This document shows positions 1 through 6,575 of a stretch of 10,379 bases of DNA, in pieces (within the stretch, counting starts at the first letter, position 1; every line of letters starts with the position of its first letter). Source of the stretch: Thermoplasmata archaeon (lineage in GTDB: Archaea > Thermoplasmatota > Thermoplasmata > Lutacidiplasmatales > UBA184); the NCBI GenBank assembly GCA_022749905.1, contig JAKIWU010000038.1:1-10379 (forward strand), written 5' to 3'. A program made the translations under genes and the position numbers. Under the pieces are notes generated by a model. It did not search any database. It saw only the letters and a list, made by a program, of their open reading frames with translations, and had not been told where the DNA came from.

Positions 1-39
1 CTGACTTCCATCGTGGGAGGGATGGACAGGTCAAAGTGA
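1..39 (+). CDS. Possible 3' end of a convergent gene (very weak)
   Basis: Read in frame from base 1, the plus strand encodes twelve residues (LTSIVGGMDRSK) followed by two consecutive in-frame stops, TGA at 37-39 and TAA at 40-42. A tandem stop close to the 3' end of the minus-strand operon would suit a gene entering from the left and converging on it. Only a dozen residues are visible, no family can be named, and another plus frame stays open through the same bases, so chance is a serious alternative. The neighbouring sequence to the left would settle it. Confidence 0.2.
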   Translation: MTSIVGGMDRSK

Positions 40-67
40 TAAGGCGAGGCCCGCACGGAGCTCAAGG

Positions 68-979
68 TCAGCCCGCCGCGGACCGTCGGGGGTGCAGGGC
101 GACCTCCCGAAGGTACGGTTCCACGCGTTCGAGCGGACGCTCGAGCCCTTCGTAGGCCGTGAGCCCGAGGCGATCCGAGAGGAGCCACTCCACCTCGTAT
201 TCGTAGAGGAGCGGTGAGCCGAGACGCTCGAACCATCGCGCGAGTCGTAGGCTGCCTGTGGGAGAGAGTGGGACGTAGTGCGGTCGGCGGCCGAGGACGG
301 CGAACATAAGGTCGGTCAGCTCACGGTAGCAGAATCGGTCCGGGCCACCGAGATCGATCGTGCTGCGTTCCTCGGAGAGGAGCGCACGCCGCACCGCGCG
401 AGCAAGATCGGTCGCGCTGAGGGGGCTCAGATGAAACCGTCCGTCGCCGAACATCGGGAAGACGCGATAACGCCGGATGAGGCGCAGCATCACGCCGAGG
501 AGGACATCCCCGCGTCCGAACAGGGCGGACGGGCGGAGGATCGCGTACGAGATCCCTGATCGCTCGAGCGCCTTGTCGAACCGTCGCTTCCACACGAGGT
601 ACGGGAGCGTCGTCTCGAGGTGGGGAGTTGAGGGTGGGACACTGATCTGTACGAACCGTTGAACGCCTTCTCGGTCGCAGGCGTCGAGGAGGCGGAGGAG
701 CCCATCGTGGAGACCTCGGAAGGTCGCTTCCGCACCGTGGCGATTCCATGCGACGTTCACGACGGCGCCCACGCCGCTCAGGTGCTTGGTCCATGCGACC
801 TCGCCCGCGATGTCACCGGGGATCCACTCGACCCCGCGCTCCCGTTCCGTCGGGCTCGGATGGCGATGCAGCGAGCGAATCCAGTGGTCGTGGGCAAGTT
901 CCGACGTGATCGCGCGTCCCGCGAGGCCGCCCCCGCCTCCTACGAGGAGGAGGCGTGGTCCTTCGGAACCGGTCCTCAT
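68..979 (-). CDS. Atypical short-chain dehydrogenase / NAD(P)-binding epimerase-like protein
   Basis: This is a 303-residue Rossmann-fold protein of the extended or atypical SDR superfamily. It begins with a beta strand and a glycine-rich nucleotide loop (LLLVGGGGGLAG, about residues 10-21) in place of the usual GxxGxxG. The SDR catalytic set can be matched: a serine in QISVPP (S113) and a YxxxK pair (Y127 and K131 in YLVWK). A typical NAD-dependent epimerase strand, ILRPSALFGRGD, follows at about 147-158. The overall pattern resembles the NDUFA9 / complex I 39-kDa-like and sugar-epimerase-like families, but no substrate can be assigned. There is no signal peptide or transmembrane segment, so it is probably cytosolic. 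Its ATG overlaps the lipB stop by four bases (ATGA, 976-979), which indicates translational coupling and makes it the last gene of the dehydrogenase operon. Alternatives are an NAD(P)H-dependent reductase or a binding protein without catalysis. Confidence 0.85.
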   Translation of the reverse strand: MRTGSEGPRLLLVGGGGGLAGRAITSELAHDHWIRSLHRHPSPTERERGVEWIPGDIAGEVAWTKHLSGVGAVVNVAWNRHGAEATFRGLHDGLLRLLDACDREGVQRFVQISVPPSTPHLETTLPYLVWKRRFDKALERSGISYAILRPSALFGRGDVLLGVMLRLIRRYRVFPMFGDGRFHLSPLSATDLARAVRRALLSEERSTIDLGGPDRFCYRELTDLMFAVLGRRPHYVPLSPTGSLRLARWFERLGSPLLYEYEVEWLLSDRLGLTAYEGLERPLERVEPYLREVALHPRRSAAG

Positions 980-1644
980 GCGGTAGGGAGGCTTGCCGAG
1001 AGTCCGGGAGATCCGGCCAGTCCGGTACCGGGCGCTTCAAACACGGCGTGCCACGCCCGGACGATGCTTGGGCGGACCTCTGCGACCCCGACGGCCCGGC
1101 CGGCTTCAGCGGCGAGGCTCGTCATGACGGACCCGTCGAGGCCGCAGGGATGGAAGAAACGGAACGGCGCCAGATCGTTGTCGACGTTCAAGGCGAACCC
1201 GTGGAAGGTGATCCACGAGCTCACCGCGATCCCCACGGAGGCGATCTTCCGGCTCTCCTCGACCCAGACGCCCCGCCGGCCCTTCACGCGACCGGCCGAG
1301 ACGTCGAACTCCGCGAGGGCGAGAACGACCATCTCTTCCACCGCGTGCACGAAGCTTCGGACGTCGCGCCCCCGAGCCTCGAGGTCCACGATCGGGTACC
1401 CGACAAGCTGGCCAGGCCCATGATAGGTCGCGTGGCCCCCGCGCTCGACCGGGACCACAGGGATCCCGTCGGGCAGCACCTCGTTCCCGGCGCCCTCGAC
1501 GCCGACGGTCACGACCGGAGGGTGCTCGACGAGGAGGAGCGTGTCCGGAATCCGGCCCGCTCGCCGGTCGCGGACGAGGGAACGCATCTCCGCGAGAGCC
1601 GCCTCGTAGGGGCGCATGCCCCAGTCACGGACCGCGAGTGCCAC
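976..1644 (-). CDS. lipB: Octanoyl-[carrier protein]:protein N-octanoyltransferase LipB
   Basis: LipB moves an octanoyl group from a carrier protein to the lipoyl-domain lysine of lipoate-dependent enzymes; lipoyl synthase (LipA) then inserts two sulfurs. This 222-residue protein matches the family along its length. The substrate-pocket motif RGGHATYHGPGQ is at about 68-79, the catalytic lysine K133 is in SRKIASVG, and the catalytic cysteine C167 is in FHPCGLDG. The GTG start at 1644 is preferred over the ATG at 1617 because residues 3-20 (LAVRDWG..PYEAALAEM) align with the known N-terminus of bacterial LipB. With that start it overlaps the end of the E3 gene by 20 bases. Lying directly behind E2 and E3, it very probably modifies K46 of the E2 encoded upstream. 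LipA is not in the window. If the host is archaeal, LipB rather than an LplA-type ligase is worth noting. Confidence 0.95.
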   Translation of the reverse strand: MALAVRDWGMRPYEAALAEMRSLVRDRRAGRIPDTLLLVEHPPVVTVGVEGAGNEVLPDGIPVVPVERGGHATYHGPGQLVGYPIVDLEARGRDVRSFVHAVEEMVVLALAEFDVSAGRVKGRRGVWVEESRKIASVGIAVSSWITFHGFALNVDNDLAPFRFFHPCGLDGSVMTSLAAEAGRAVGVAEVRPSIVRAWHAVFEAPGTGLAGSPGLSASLPTA

Positions 1645-3067
1645 CGACCCTCCGGCTGACGTGGAACGGCTCGCCCAACCAGAGAAGCGCGGCCTCCTGA
1701 AGGGCCTCGGAGAAGGTGGGATGCGGATGGATCGTCAGGGCGAGGTCGCGCACGGTCGCGGACATCTCGAGCGCGAGGCCAGCCTCCGCGATGAATTCGC
1801 CCGCGGCCTCCCCGGCCGCATGGACCCCCAGAACGAGACCGTTCGCGTCGTCTCCGATGATCTTGAGCCACCCTTCGGTGGCGTGGGCGGCGTGCGCGCG
1901 CCCGAGCGCGGCGTAGGGAAACCGCACTTCGCGCGGCTTCCCCCCGGCCGCCTGCGCCTCCGCGAGGGTGACCCCGACCGAGGCGAGCTCCGGGGACGTG
2001 AAGATGACGGACGGAACCGTACGAAACTCGAAGCGCGTTGGTCGTCCGGCGATCGCCTCCGCGGCTACGACGCCCTCCCGGTAGGCCTTGTGGGCGAGCA
2101 TGGGGGGACGGGCTGCGTCGCCCACGGCGTAGATCGTCGGGACGTTCGTCCGCTGCCGATCATCGACCGTCACGAACCCGCTGCGTGGCTCGACGGCCAC
2201 TCCGGCCTCCTCGAGGCCGAGGCCGGTTGTGTCCGCGCGCTTCCCAATCGTGAGGAACAATCGCTCGGCCTCGAGAGTGGAGGCGCCTGCCGGGCCCTCG
2301 ACCTGGAGGACGACGTGGTCGCTCTCGCGCTTGAGCCCTGTCGCGCGGGTCCCGACGCGGACGTCGACGCCGAGCTTCTTCAGGCTCCCGAGGACCTCGC
2401 GGGAAAGGTCGGCGTCGAGGCCGGGAAGAAGCTGGGGCATCAGCTCGACCATCGTCACGCGAACGCCCACGCGCGCGAGGAACTGTCCGAGCTCACACCC
2501 GCTGACCCCACCACCGAGAACCAGGATCGACGCCGGTAGGGCTCGGATCTCGAGGAGGTGCTCCGCGATGAGAACGAGCTTCCCGTCGGGTTCGAACCCT
2601 TTGAGGACGACGGGAGCGGCGCCGGTCGCGATGACCGCGGCCTTGAAATCGATGCGCTCGCGCCCGCCGTCGCGCGCGGCGAGCTCGGCGGTCCGAGGGC
2701 TCGTGAACCGGGCTTCCCCGTAGAGGACCTCCACGCCCGCCGCCTTCAGGAGCTGTTGCACGCCGGAGCGTTCCTTCGCGATGACCGCGTCCTTCCATTG
2801 CATGAGCTTCGCGAGGTCGACAGTCGTGTTCTCGGCGATCACCCCGATGTCCGGCCCCTCCGTGCGGAGGGCGTGGTAGAGCAGGGACGCGTGGATGAGA
2901 GCCTTCGAGGGGATGCACCCACGGTTGAGGCACTCCCCTCCGAGCTCCCGCCGCTCGACGAGGATCGCCTTCTTCCCGAGTTGGCCGAGGCGGATGGCGC
3001 ACACGTAGCCGCCGGGACCTCCGCCGATGACCAGTGCCTCGGTCTCCCGGGCGTACGTTCCCGCCAT
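1625..3067 (-). CDS. lpdA: Dihydrolipoamide dehydrogenase (E3)
   Basis: E3 is a flavoprotein that re-oxidises the dihydrolipoyl arm of E2 and passes electrons through FAD to NAD+. The 480 residues are the usual family length. In order: the FAD-binding loop GGGPGG (15-20), the redox-active disulfide in GGECLNRGCIPSK (C46 and C51), the ATG motif (147-149), the NAD-binding loop GGGVSG (185-190), the second FAD contact in YAVGDAA (313-319), and the C-terminal interface with the catalytic His-Glu pair in HPHPTFSE (H449, E454). All catalytic residues are present, so the enzyme should be active. The ATG at 3067 places the nucleotide loop at the expected distance from the N-terminus. The gene starts six bases after the stop of the second E1 alpha gene and runs 20 bases into lipB, with no canonical Shine-Dalgarno, which suggests coupled translation. 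The context points to a role in the linked complex, though E3 can also serve other lipoyl systems such as glycine cleavage. Confidence 0.97.
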   Translation of the reverse strand: MAGTYARETEALVIGGGPGGYVCAIRLGQLGKKAILVERRELGGECLNRGCIPSKALIHASLLYHALRTEGPDIGVIAENTTVDLAKLMQWKDAVIAKERSGVQQLLKAAGVEVLYGEARFTSPRTAELAARDGGRERIDFKAAVIATGAAPVVLKGFEPDGKLVLIAEHLLEIRALPASILVLGGGVSGCELGQFLARVGVRVTMVELMPQLLPGLDADLSREVLGSLKKLGVDVRVGTRATGLKRESDHVVLQVEGPAGASTLEAERLFLTIGKRADTTGLGLEEAGVAVEPRSGFVTVDDRQRTNVPTIYAVGDAARPPMLAHKAYREGVVAAEAIAGRPTRFEFRTVPSVIFTSPELASVGVTLAEAQAAGGKPREVRFPYAALGRAHAAHATEGWLKIIGDDANGLVLGVHAAGEAAGEFIAEAGLALEMSATVRDLALTIHPHPTFSEALQEAALLWLGEPFHVSRRVGGTRGP

Positions 3068-3073
3068 GGGGGC

Positions 3074-4168
3074 TCAGCGTGGGGTCGGGGCGACTGAGGA
3101 GAAAACGTCGGTGGTCAGCGAGTCTGGTACCGGCTGCGGAGCGGCCTCCGCAGTCTGGATCGCCATCCGAACGCGCGCGTCGGCGTCCGCGGCGAGGGTT
3201 GCGACCCCTGCGTCGTCCAGCCGGCCGAGCCGCTTCAGAAGACCCTCGAGCCGCTCGACCGGATCCCGCTCCCGGGCCTTTTCCTGGAACTCCTTCGGCT
3301 GGTAGCGCTTCGGATCGTCGGAGGAGGAGTGCGCCGCCATGCGGAAGACGACGAATTCGAGGAGAGTAGGACCGCCTCCGCCGCGCGCACGCGCGAGCGC
3401 GTCGCGTGTGGCGGCGATCACGGCCACGAGGTCGGTGCCGTCGACGCGGGCGCCCGGGATCCCGTAGGCTCGCGCCTTGTCGGCGAGGACCGCCACGTGC
3501 GTCTGGTGCTCGACGGGGACCGAGATCGCCCATTGGTTGTTCACCAGGCAGAACACCACAGGGAGCGCGAGAACGCCCGCGAAGTTCAAGCCCGCGTGGA
3601 AGTCGTTCGCGCTCGTGGCGCCGTCCCCAAAGAACGCGAGCGTTGCCCCGGGATCCTTCCGCAGCTTTTGCCCGTACGCCACGCCCACGGCGTGCGTGAT
3701 CTGCGTCCCGACGACCGAGGACATCGAGACGTAGTGGACGTCACGCGCGGTCGGGTGACAGGGCATTTGGCGTCCGCGCGCGGGATCGACGTTGTCGGCG
3801 AAGAGATGGTGGACGTAGGTCTCGAGCGCGTGCCCTCGCGCGAGGGCGAGGAGCTGCTCCCGCAGTCCCGGGAACACCCAGTCCGGCGGTCCCGAGGCGA
3901 GGGCAGCGCCGACGCTGACGGCCTCCTGTCCCGTTGCGGGTCCGTAGAATCCGACCCGGCCCTGCCTCTGGAGGCCGAGCATCCTTTGATCGAGGGTCCG
4001 GCCGAGGATCATCCACCGATACCCCGTCATCAGGGTCTCGTCCCAGGTTGGGCCGAGGAGGAGCTGTAACGCCGGCTCGTCGTACTCCAACGGTTGGAGC
4101 GAGGCGCCGCGGGTGTCCTGGGGACCTGCCGCCGCGCCCGGGCGAGCTGGTTCCTCCGAACTGGTCAC
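3074..4168 (-). CDS. 2-oxoacid dehydrogenase E1 component, alpha subunit (second copy)
   Basis: With E1 beta this subunit binds thiamine diphosphate and decarboxylates a 2-oxoacid. It carries the ThDP/Mg motif, GDG at 181-183 running to NN at 210-211, and the phosphorylation-loop segment AHSSSDDPKRY, whose H280 corresponds to the active-site histidine. HSSSDD resembles branched-chain 2-oxoacid dehydrogenase E1 alpha (HSTSDD) more than pyruvate E1 alpha (HSMSDP). I chose the GTG at 4168 (364 residues, close to the 361 of the first copy). The frame stays open to a GTG at 4273, but that adds about 35 low-complexity Arg/Pro/Ser residues. It is clearly a paralogue of the 6545-7630 gene, sharing NDFHAGLNFAGV and NNQWAIS. 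It differs by RQMPCHPT where the first copy has RQMPNHYG, and it stops about 20 residues earlier, lacking the terminal helix. It sits between E2 and E3, with no second E1 beta in the window. Confidence 0.9.
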   Translation of the reverse strand: MTSSEEPARPGAAAGPQDTRGASLQPLEYDEPALQLLLGPTWDETLMTGYRWMILGRTLDQRMLGLQRQGRVGFYGPATGQEAVSVGAALASGPPDWVFPGLREQLLALARGHALETYVHHLFADNVDPARGRQMPCHPTARDVHYVSMSSVVGTQITHAVGVAYGQKLRKDPGATLAFFGDGATSANDFHAGLNFAGVLALPVVFCLVNNQWAISVPVEHQTHVAVLADKARAYGIPGARVDGTDLVAVIAATRDALARARGGGGPTLLEFVVFRMAAHSSSDDPKRYQPKEFQEKARERDPVERLEGLLKRLGRLDDAGVATLAADADARVRMAIQTAEAAPQPVPDSLTTDVFSSVAPTPR

Positions 4169-4181
4169 GTCGCCCCCGCGG

Positions 4182-4195
4182 CCCTCACGAGAGGG
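4182..4195 (-). other. Small hairpin just upstream of the second E1 alpha start
   Basis: CCCTC-TCGT-GAGGG (minus-strand reading) forms a 5-bp perfect stem with a four-base loop, ending 13 bases before the GTG at 4168. It lies in the only sizeable gap of the operon, the roughly 91 nt between the E2 stop and this start. No TATA-like element is visible in the gap. It may influence translation or mRNA processing, but a stem this short is common by chance in GC-rich DNA. Confidence 0.25.
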
Positions 4196-4259
4196 AGTTC
4201 GCTCATTAGCGTACGGACCTGCAGAAGGGCGCGTGGCGTCGGTAGAGCGCGGAAGAGCC

Positions 4260-5570
4260 CTACGCGAGTTCACCGAAGAGCTGGTGCATGTCCTCGAGGT
4301 AGGACTTCACCGTGGAGAGGAACTGCGCTCCCACGATCCCGTCGAGAACGCGATGGTCGAGGGAGACGGAGAGGTTCATGACGTGCCCCGGGCCAATCGA
4401 CCCGTCCGCCTGGTAGGTCGGGACCTTTCGGATCTTGTGCACGCCGAGGATTGCGACCTCGGGATAGTTCAGGATCGGCGTTGCCAGGATGCCCCCGAGC
4501 GCTCCGAGGCTCGTGATCGTGAACGTGCTCCCGGTGAGCTCGGGGCGAGCGAGCTTGCCGGCCCGTCCGCGCTCGGAGAGATCCTGGATCTCCCGGGAGA
4601 TCGCCCGAACGGTCTTCGTGTCGGCGTCGTGGATCACCGGGACGATCAGACCTTCCGGCCCGGCGGTGGCGATCCCGATGTGGATGCTCTTGTGGACCAC
4701 GAGCTCGTTGCGCGCGTCATCCATGGTCGCGTTCATCGTCGGATGAGCCTTGAGCCCGGCCACGACCGCCTTGACGATGAACGGCAGGTACGTGAGCTTC
4801 GAACCAGAACTCTCGAAGTGTTTCGCCATCCGATCCCGGACGTGCACGAGCTCGCCCGCATCGATCTCCTCGACGTAGGTGAAGTGGGCAGCGCGGTGGG
4901 TCGCCTCCGACATGTGCTCGGCGATGATTCGCCGGATTCCCCGGATCGGGATCCGGGTCGTGTCTCCGGTCTCCGCTCCGGCAGCCGAGGGGCTCGACGG
5001 CGCGGAAGGAGGGCTTGCTTCGCCGTGGGCCATGGGGGAGTCAGCGCGAACGGCTCGGTCGGTGGACGTCCCCGAGAGATCAACCTCCAGGATCCGACCC
5101 CCGGGACCTGTGCCGCGGACGAGGGCGAGATCGACGCCGCGCTCCGACGCAAGTCGGCGGACCGCCGGAGATGCGAGGATCGGACCGGCCCGTGGACTGG
5201 AGGAGGTCGAAGCCTCCGCACTGCGAGCCGCACTCGGCGCGACGGTCGCGGGCGCCGCCCCCGAGGAAGGTGCCTCGTGCGGAGCGCTCGACGTCGGTTG
5301 CGCGTTGCCCGACGGGGTACTGCCTGATTCCTCGATGGTGACGAGGAGGCCGCCTACTTTCACTCGCTCCCCGACCTGGGCGTGCAAGCGTGCGATCCGT
5401 CCGCTGCGGGGGCTCGGGATCTCGACGTTCGCCTTGTCCGTGAGAACCGAAACGAGCGGGGCGTCTTCCTTGATGGAATCCCCCTCGCGGACGAACCACG
5501 CTACCACCTCGCCCTCGGCGACCCCCTCCCCGATGTCCGGGAGCCGGAATTCGTACGTCAAGCGACCCAC
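4260..5570 (-). CDS. Dihydrolipoyl acyltransferase, E2 component of 2-oxoacid dehydrogenase complex
   Basis: E2 forms the core of the complex and transfers the acyl group from E1 to CoA on a swinging lipoyl arm. The 436 residues show the standard layout. A single N-terminal lipoyl domain (about 3-80) has the lipoylated lysine K46 in TDKANVE. An Ala/Ser/Pro-rich flexible linker (about 82-128) follows, then the peripheral-subunit-binding domain (about 130-165; SPAVRRLA...GTGPGGRI) that holds E1 or E3. A second Pro/Ser/Ala linker (about 167-203) leads to the catalytic acyltransferase domain, which ends with the active-site motif DHRVLDG (H406, D410). It starts with GTG at 5570, directly abutting the E1 beta stop (TAG, 5571-5573), without a strong ribosome binding site. 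The sequence alone does not fix the acyl substrate. The E1 subunits suggest branched-chain or mixed 2-oxoacids; pyruvate or acetoin are alternatives. Confidence 0.96.
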   Translation of the reverse strand: MGRLTYEFRLPDIGEGVAEGEVVAWFVREGDSIKEDAPLVSVLTDKANVEIPSPRSGRIARLHAQVGERVKVGGLLVTIEESGSTPSGNAQPTSSAPHEAPSSGAAPATVAPSAARSAEASTSSSPRAGPILASPAVRRLASERGVDLALVRGTGPGGRILEVDLSGTSTDRAVRADSPMAHGEASPPSAPSSPSAAGAETGDTTRIPIRGIRRIIAEHMSEATHRAAHFTYVEEIDAGELVHVRDRMAKHFESSGSKLTYLPFIVKAVVAGLKAHPTMNATMDDARNELVVHKSIHIGIATAGPEGLIVPVIHDADTKTVRAISREIQDLSERGRAGKLARPELTGSTFTITSLGALGGILATPILNYPEVAILGVHKIRKVPTYQADGSIGPGHVMNLSVSLDHRVLDGIVGAQFLSTVKSYLEDMHQLFGELA

Positions 5571-6575
5571 CTAGCCCGCCCGGACCGTGCTCCGGATGCC
5601 GTGGGCGATCCGTTCGGGCGTCGGGAGGTACAGATTCTCGAGGGCATAGGGGAACGGGGTGTCGAATCCGGTGATCCGCAAGACGGGGGCCTTGAGGGAG
5701 TAGAGACACTTCTCCGCAAGCAACGCGGCAAGTTCGGCACCGAACCCCGCGGTCCGAGGCGCCTCGTGGACGATCACGGCGCGTCCGGTTTTCTCGACGG
5801 AGGCGCACACCGCGGCCTCGTCGAGGGGTACGAGCGTCCGAAGATCGACGACCTCGGACGAAATGCCCTCCGCGAGCAGCGTGTCCGTTGCCTGGAGCAC
5901 CGGATGGATCATCGCCCCGTAGGCGAAGACGGAGACGTCGTCTCCCTGCCGCAACGTGTTCGCCTTGCCGAACGGTACCCGGTGATCGCCGTCAGGAACC
6001 TCTCCGGTCACGGCCCGGTAGATGCGCTTGGGTTCGAGAAAGATCACCGGATCCTCATCGAAGATGGCCGTGGTGAGGAGCCCTTTCGCGTCCGCCGGGC
6101 TCGAGGGAATCGCCACCTTCAGTCCCGCCGTGTGGGCGAAGTAGGCCTCGGAGCTCTGCGAGTGGTAGAGGCCACCCTTGACGCCACCACCGTACGGGGC
6201 GCGCACCACGACGTGGCACGGGTACTGGCCGCCGGATCGGTACCGGAACTTCGCAAGCTCGCTCACGATCTGATCGAACGCGGGATAGATGAAATCGAGG
6301 AACTGGATCTCGGCGACCGGCTTGAGACCGTAGAGCGCCATCCCGATCGCCGCGCCGACGATCCCGGTCTCGGAGAGCGGGCTGTCGATGACCCGGTCGG
6401 CGCCGAACTCTTTGTAGAGTCCTTCCGTGGCTCGGAAGACGCCGCCGTTCAGCCCGACGTCCTCGCCGATCACGAGCACGTCCGGGTCCGCGCGCATCGC
6501 CTCGGCGAGGGCGCGGTTCACCGCCTGTACGAGATTGAGCTCGGTCACGTCCGAGTTTCCCCCTGACCGAGCCAT
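5571..6575 (-). CDS. 2-oxoacid dehydrogenase E1 component, beta subunit
   Basis: This is the beta half of the alpha2-beta2 thiamine-diphosphate-dependent E1 enzyme. The 334 residues contain VIGEDVGLNGG (35-45), the glutamate of SPLSETGIVG (E69) that activates the thiazolium cofactor, the QFLDFIYPAFDQI segment (91-103), and the active-site histidine H138 in GGLYHSQSSEAYFAH, which closely matches branched-chain E1 beta (LYHSQSPEAFFAH). The C-terminal transketolase domain follows (about 205-334; VVDLRTLVPLD, VIVHEAPRTAGFGAE). The start is uncertain. The ATG at 6575 overlaps the first E1 alpha by 31 bases and has GGAG eight bases upstream. A GTG at 6548 would overlap its stop by four bases (GTGA), with a GGGGG tract upstream, and would remove nine residues before the conserved region. 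As the only E1 beta visible, it would have to pair with both alpha subunits unless a second gene exists elsewhere. Confidence 0.96.
   Translation of the reverse strand: MARSGGNSDVTELNLVQAVNRALAEAMRADPDVLVIGEDVGLNGGVFRATEGLYKEFGADRVIDSPLSETGIVGAAIGMALYGLKPVAEIQFLDFIYPAFDQIVSELAKFRYRSGGQYPCHVVVRAPYGGGVKGGLYHSQSSEAYFAHTAGLKVAIPSSPADAKGLLTTAIFDEDPVIFLEPKRIYRAVTGEVPDGDHRVPFGKANTLRQGDDVSVFAYGAMIHPVLQATDTLLAEGISSEVVDLRTLVPLDEAAVCASVEKTGRAVIVHEAPRTAGFGAELAALLAEKCLYSLKAPVLRITGFDTPFPYALENLYLPTPERIAHGIRSTVRAG

Noticed and set aside
1..67. Terminator for the minus-strand operon
   Set aside because: No T-rich run or strong stem-loop is visible after the stop at 68-70; termination may occur beyond the window edge.
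68..979. The SDR-like gene as a true respiratory complex I subunit
   Set aside because: The resemblance to NDUFA9-like proteins is at fold level and no complex I genes are nearby; only a general SDR assignment is supported.
3074..4168. Second E1 alpha as a pseudogene or assembly duplicate
   Set aside because: The frame is intact, the active-site and cofactor motifs are present, and the sequence is too different from the first copy to be an assembly artefact.
4169..4273. 35-residue N-terminal extension of the second E1 alpha from GTG at 4273
   Set aside because: The extra residues are low-complexity, and the GTG at 4168 gives a length close to the paralogue; kept only as an alternative start.
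4113..6566. Two long plus-strand open frames (4113-5327 and 5382-6566) opposite E2 and E1 beta
   Set aside because: Their translations are low-complexity Arg/Asp/Gly-rich with no motifs, while the minus strand encodes complete conserved enzymes over the same bases.
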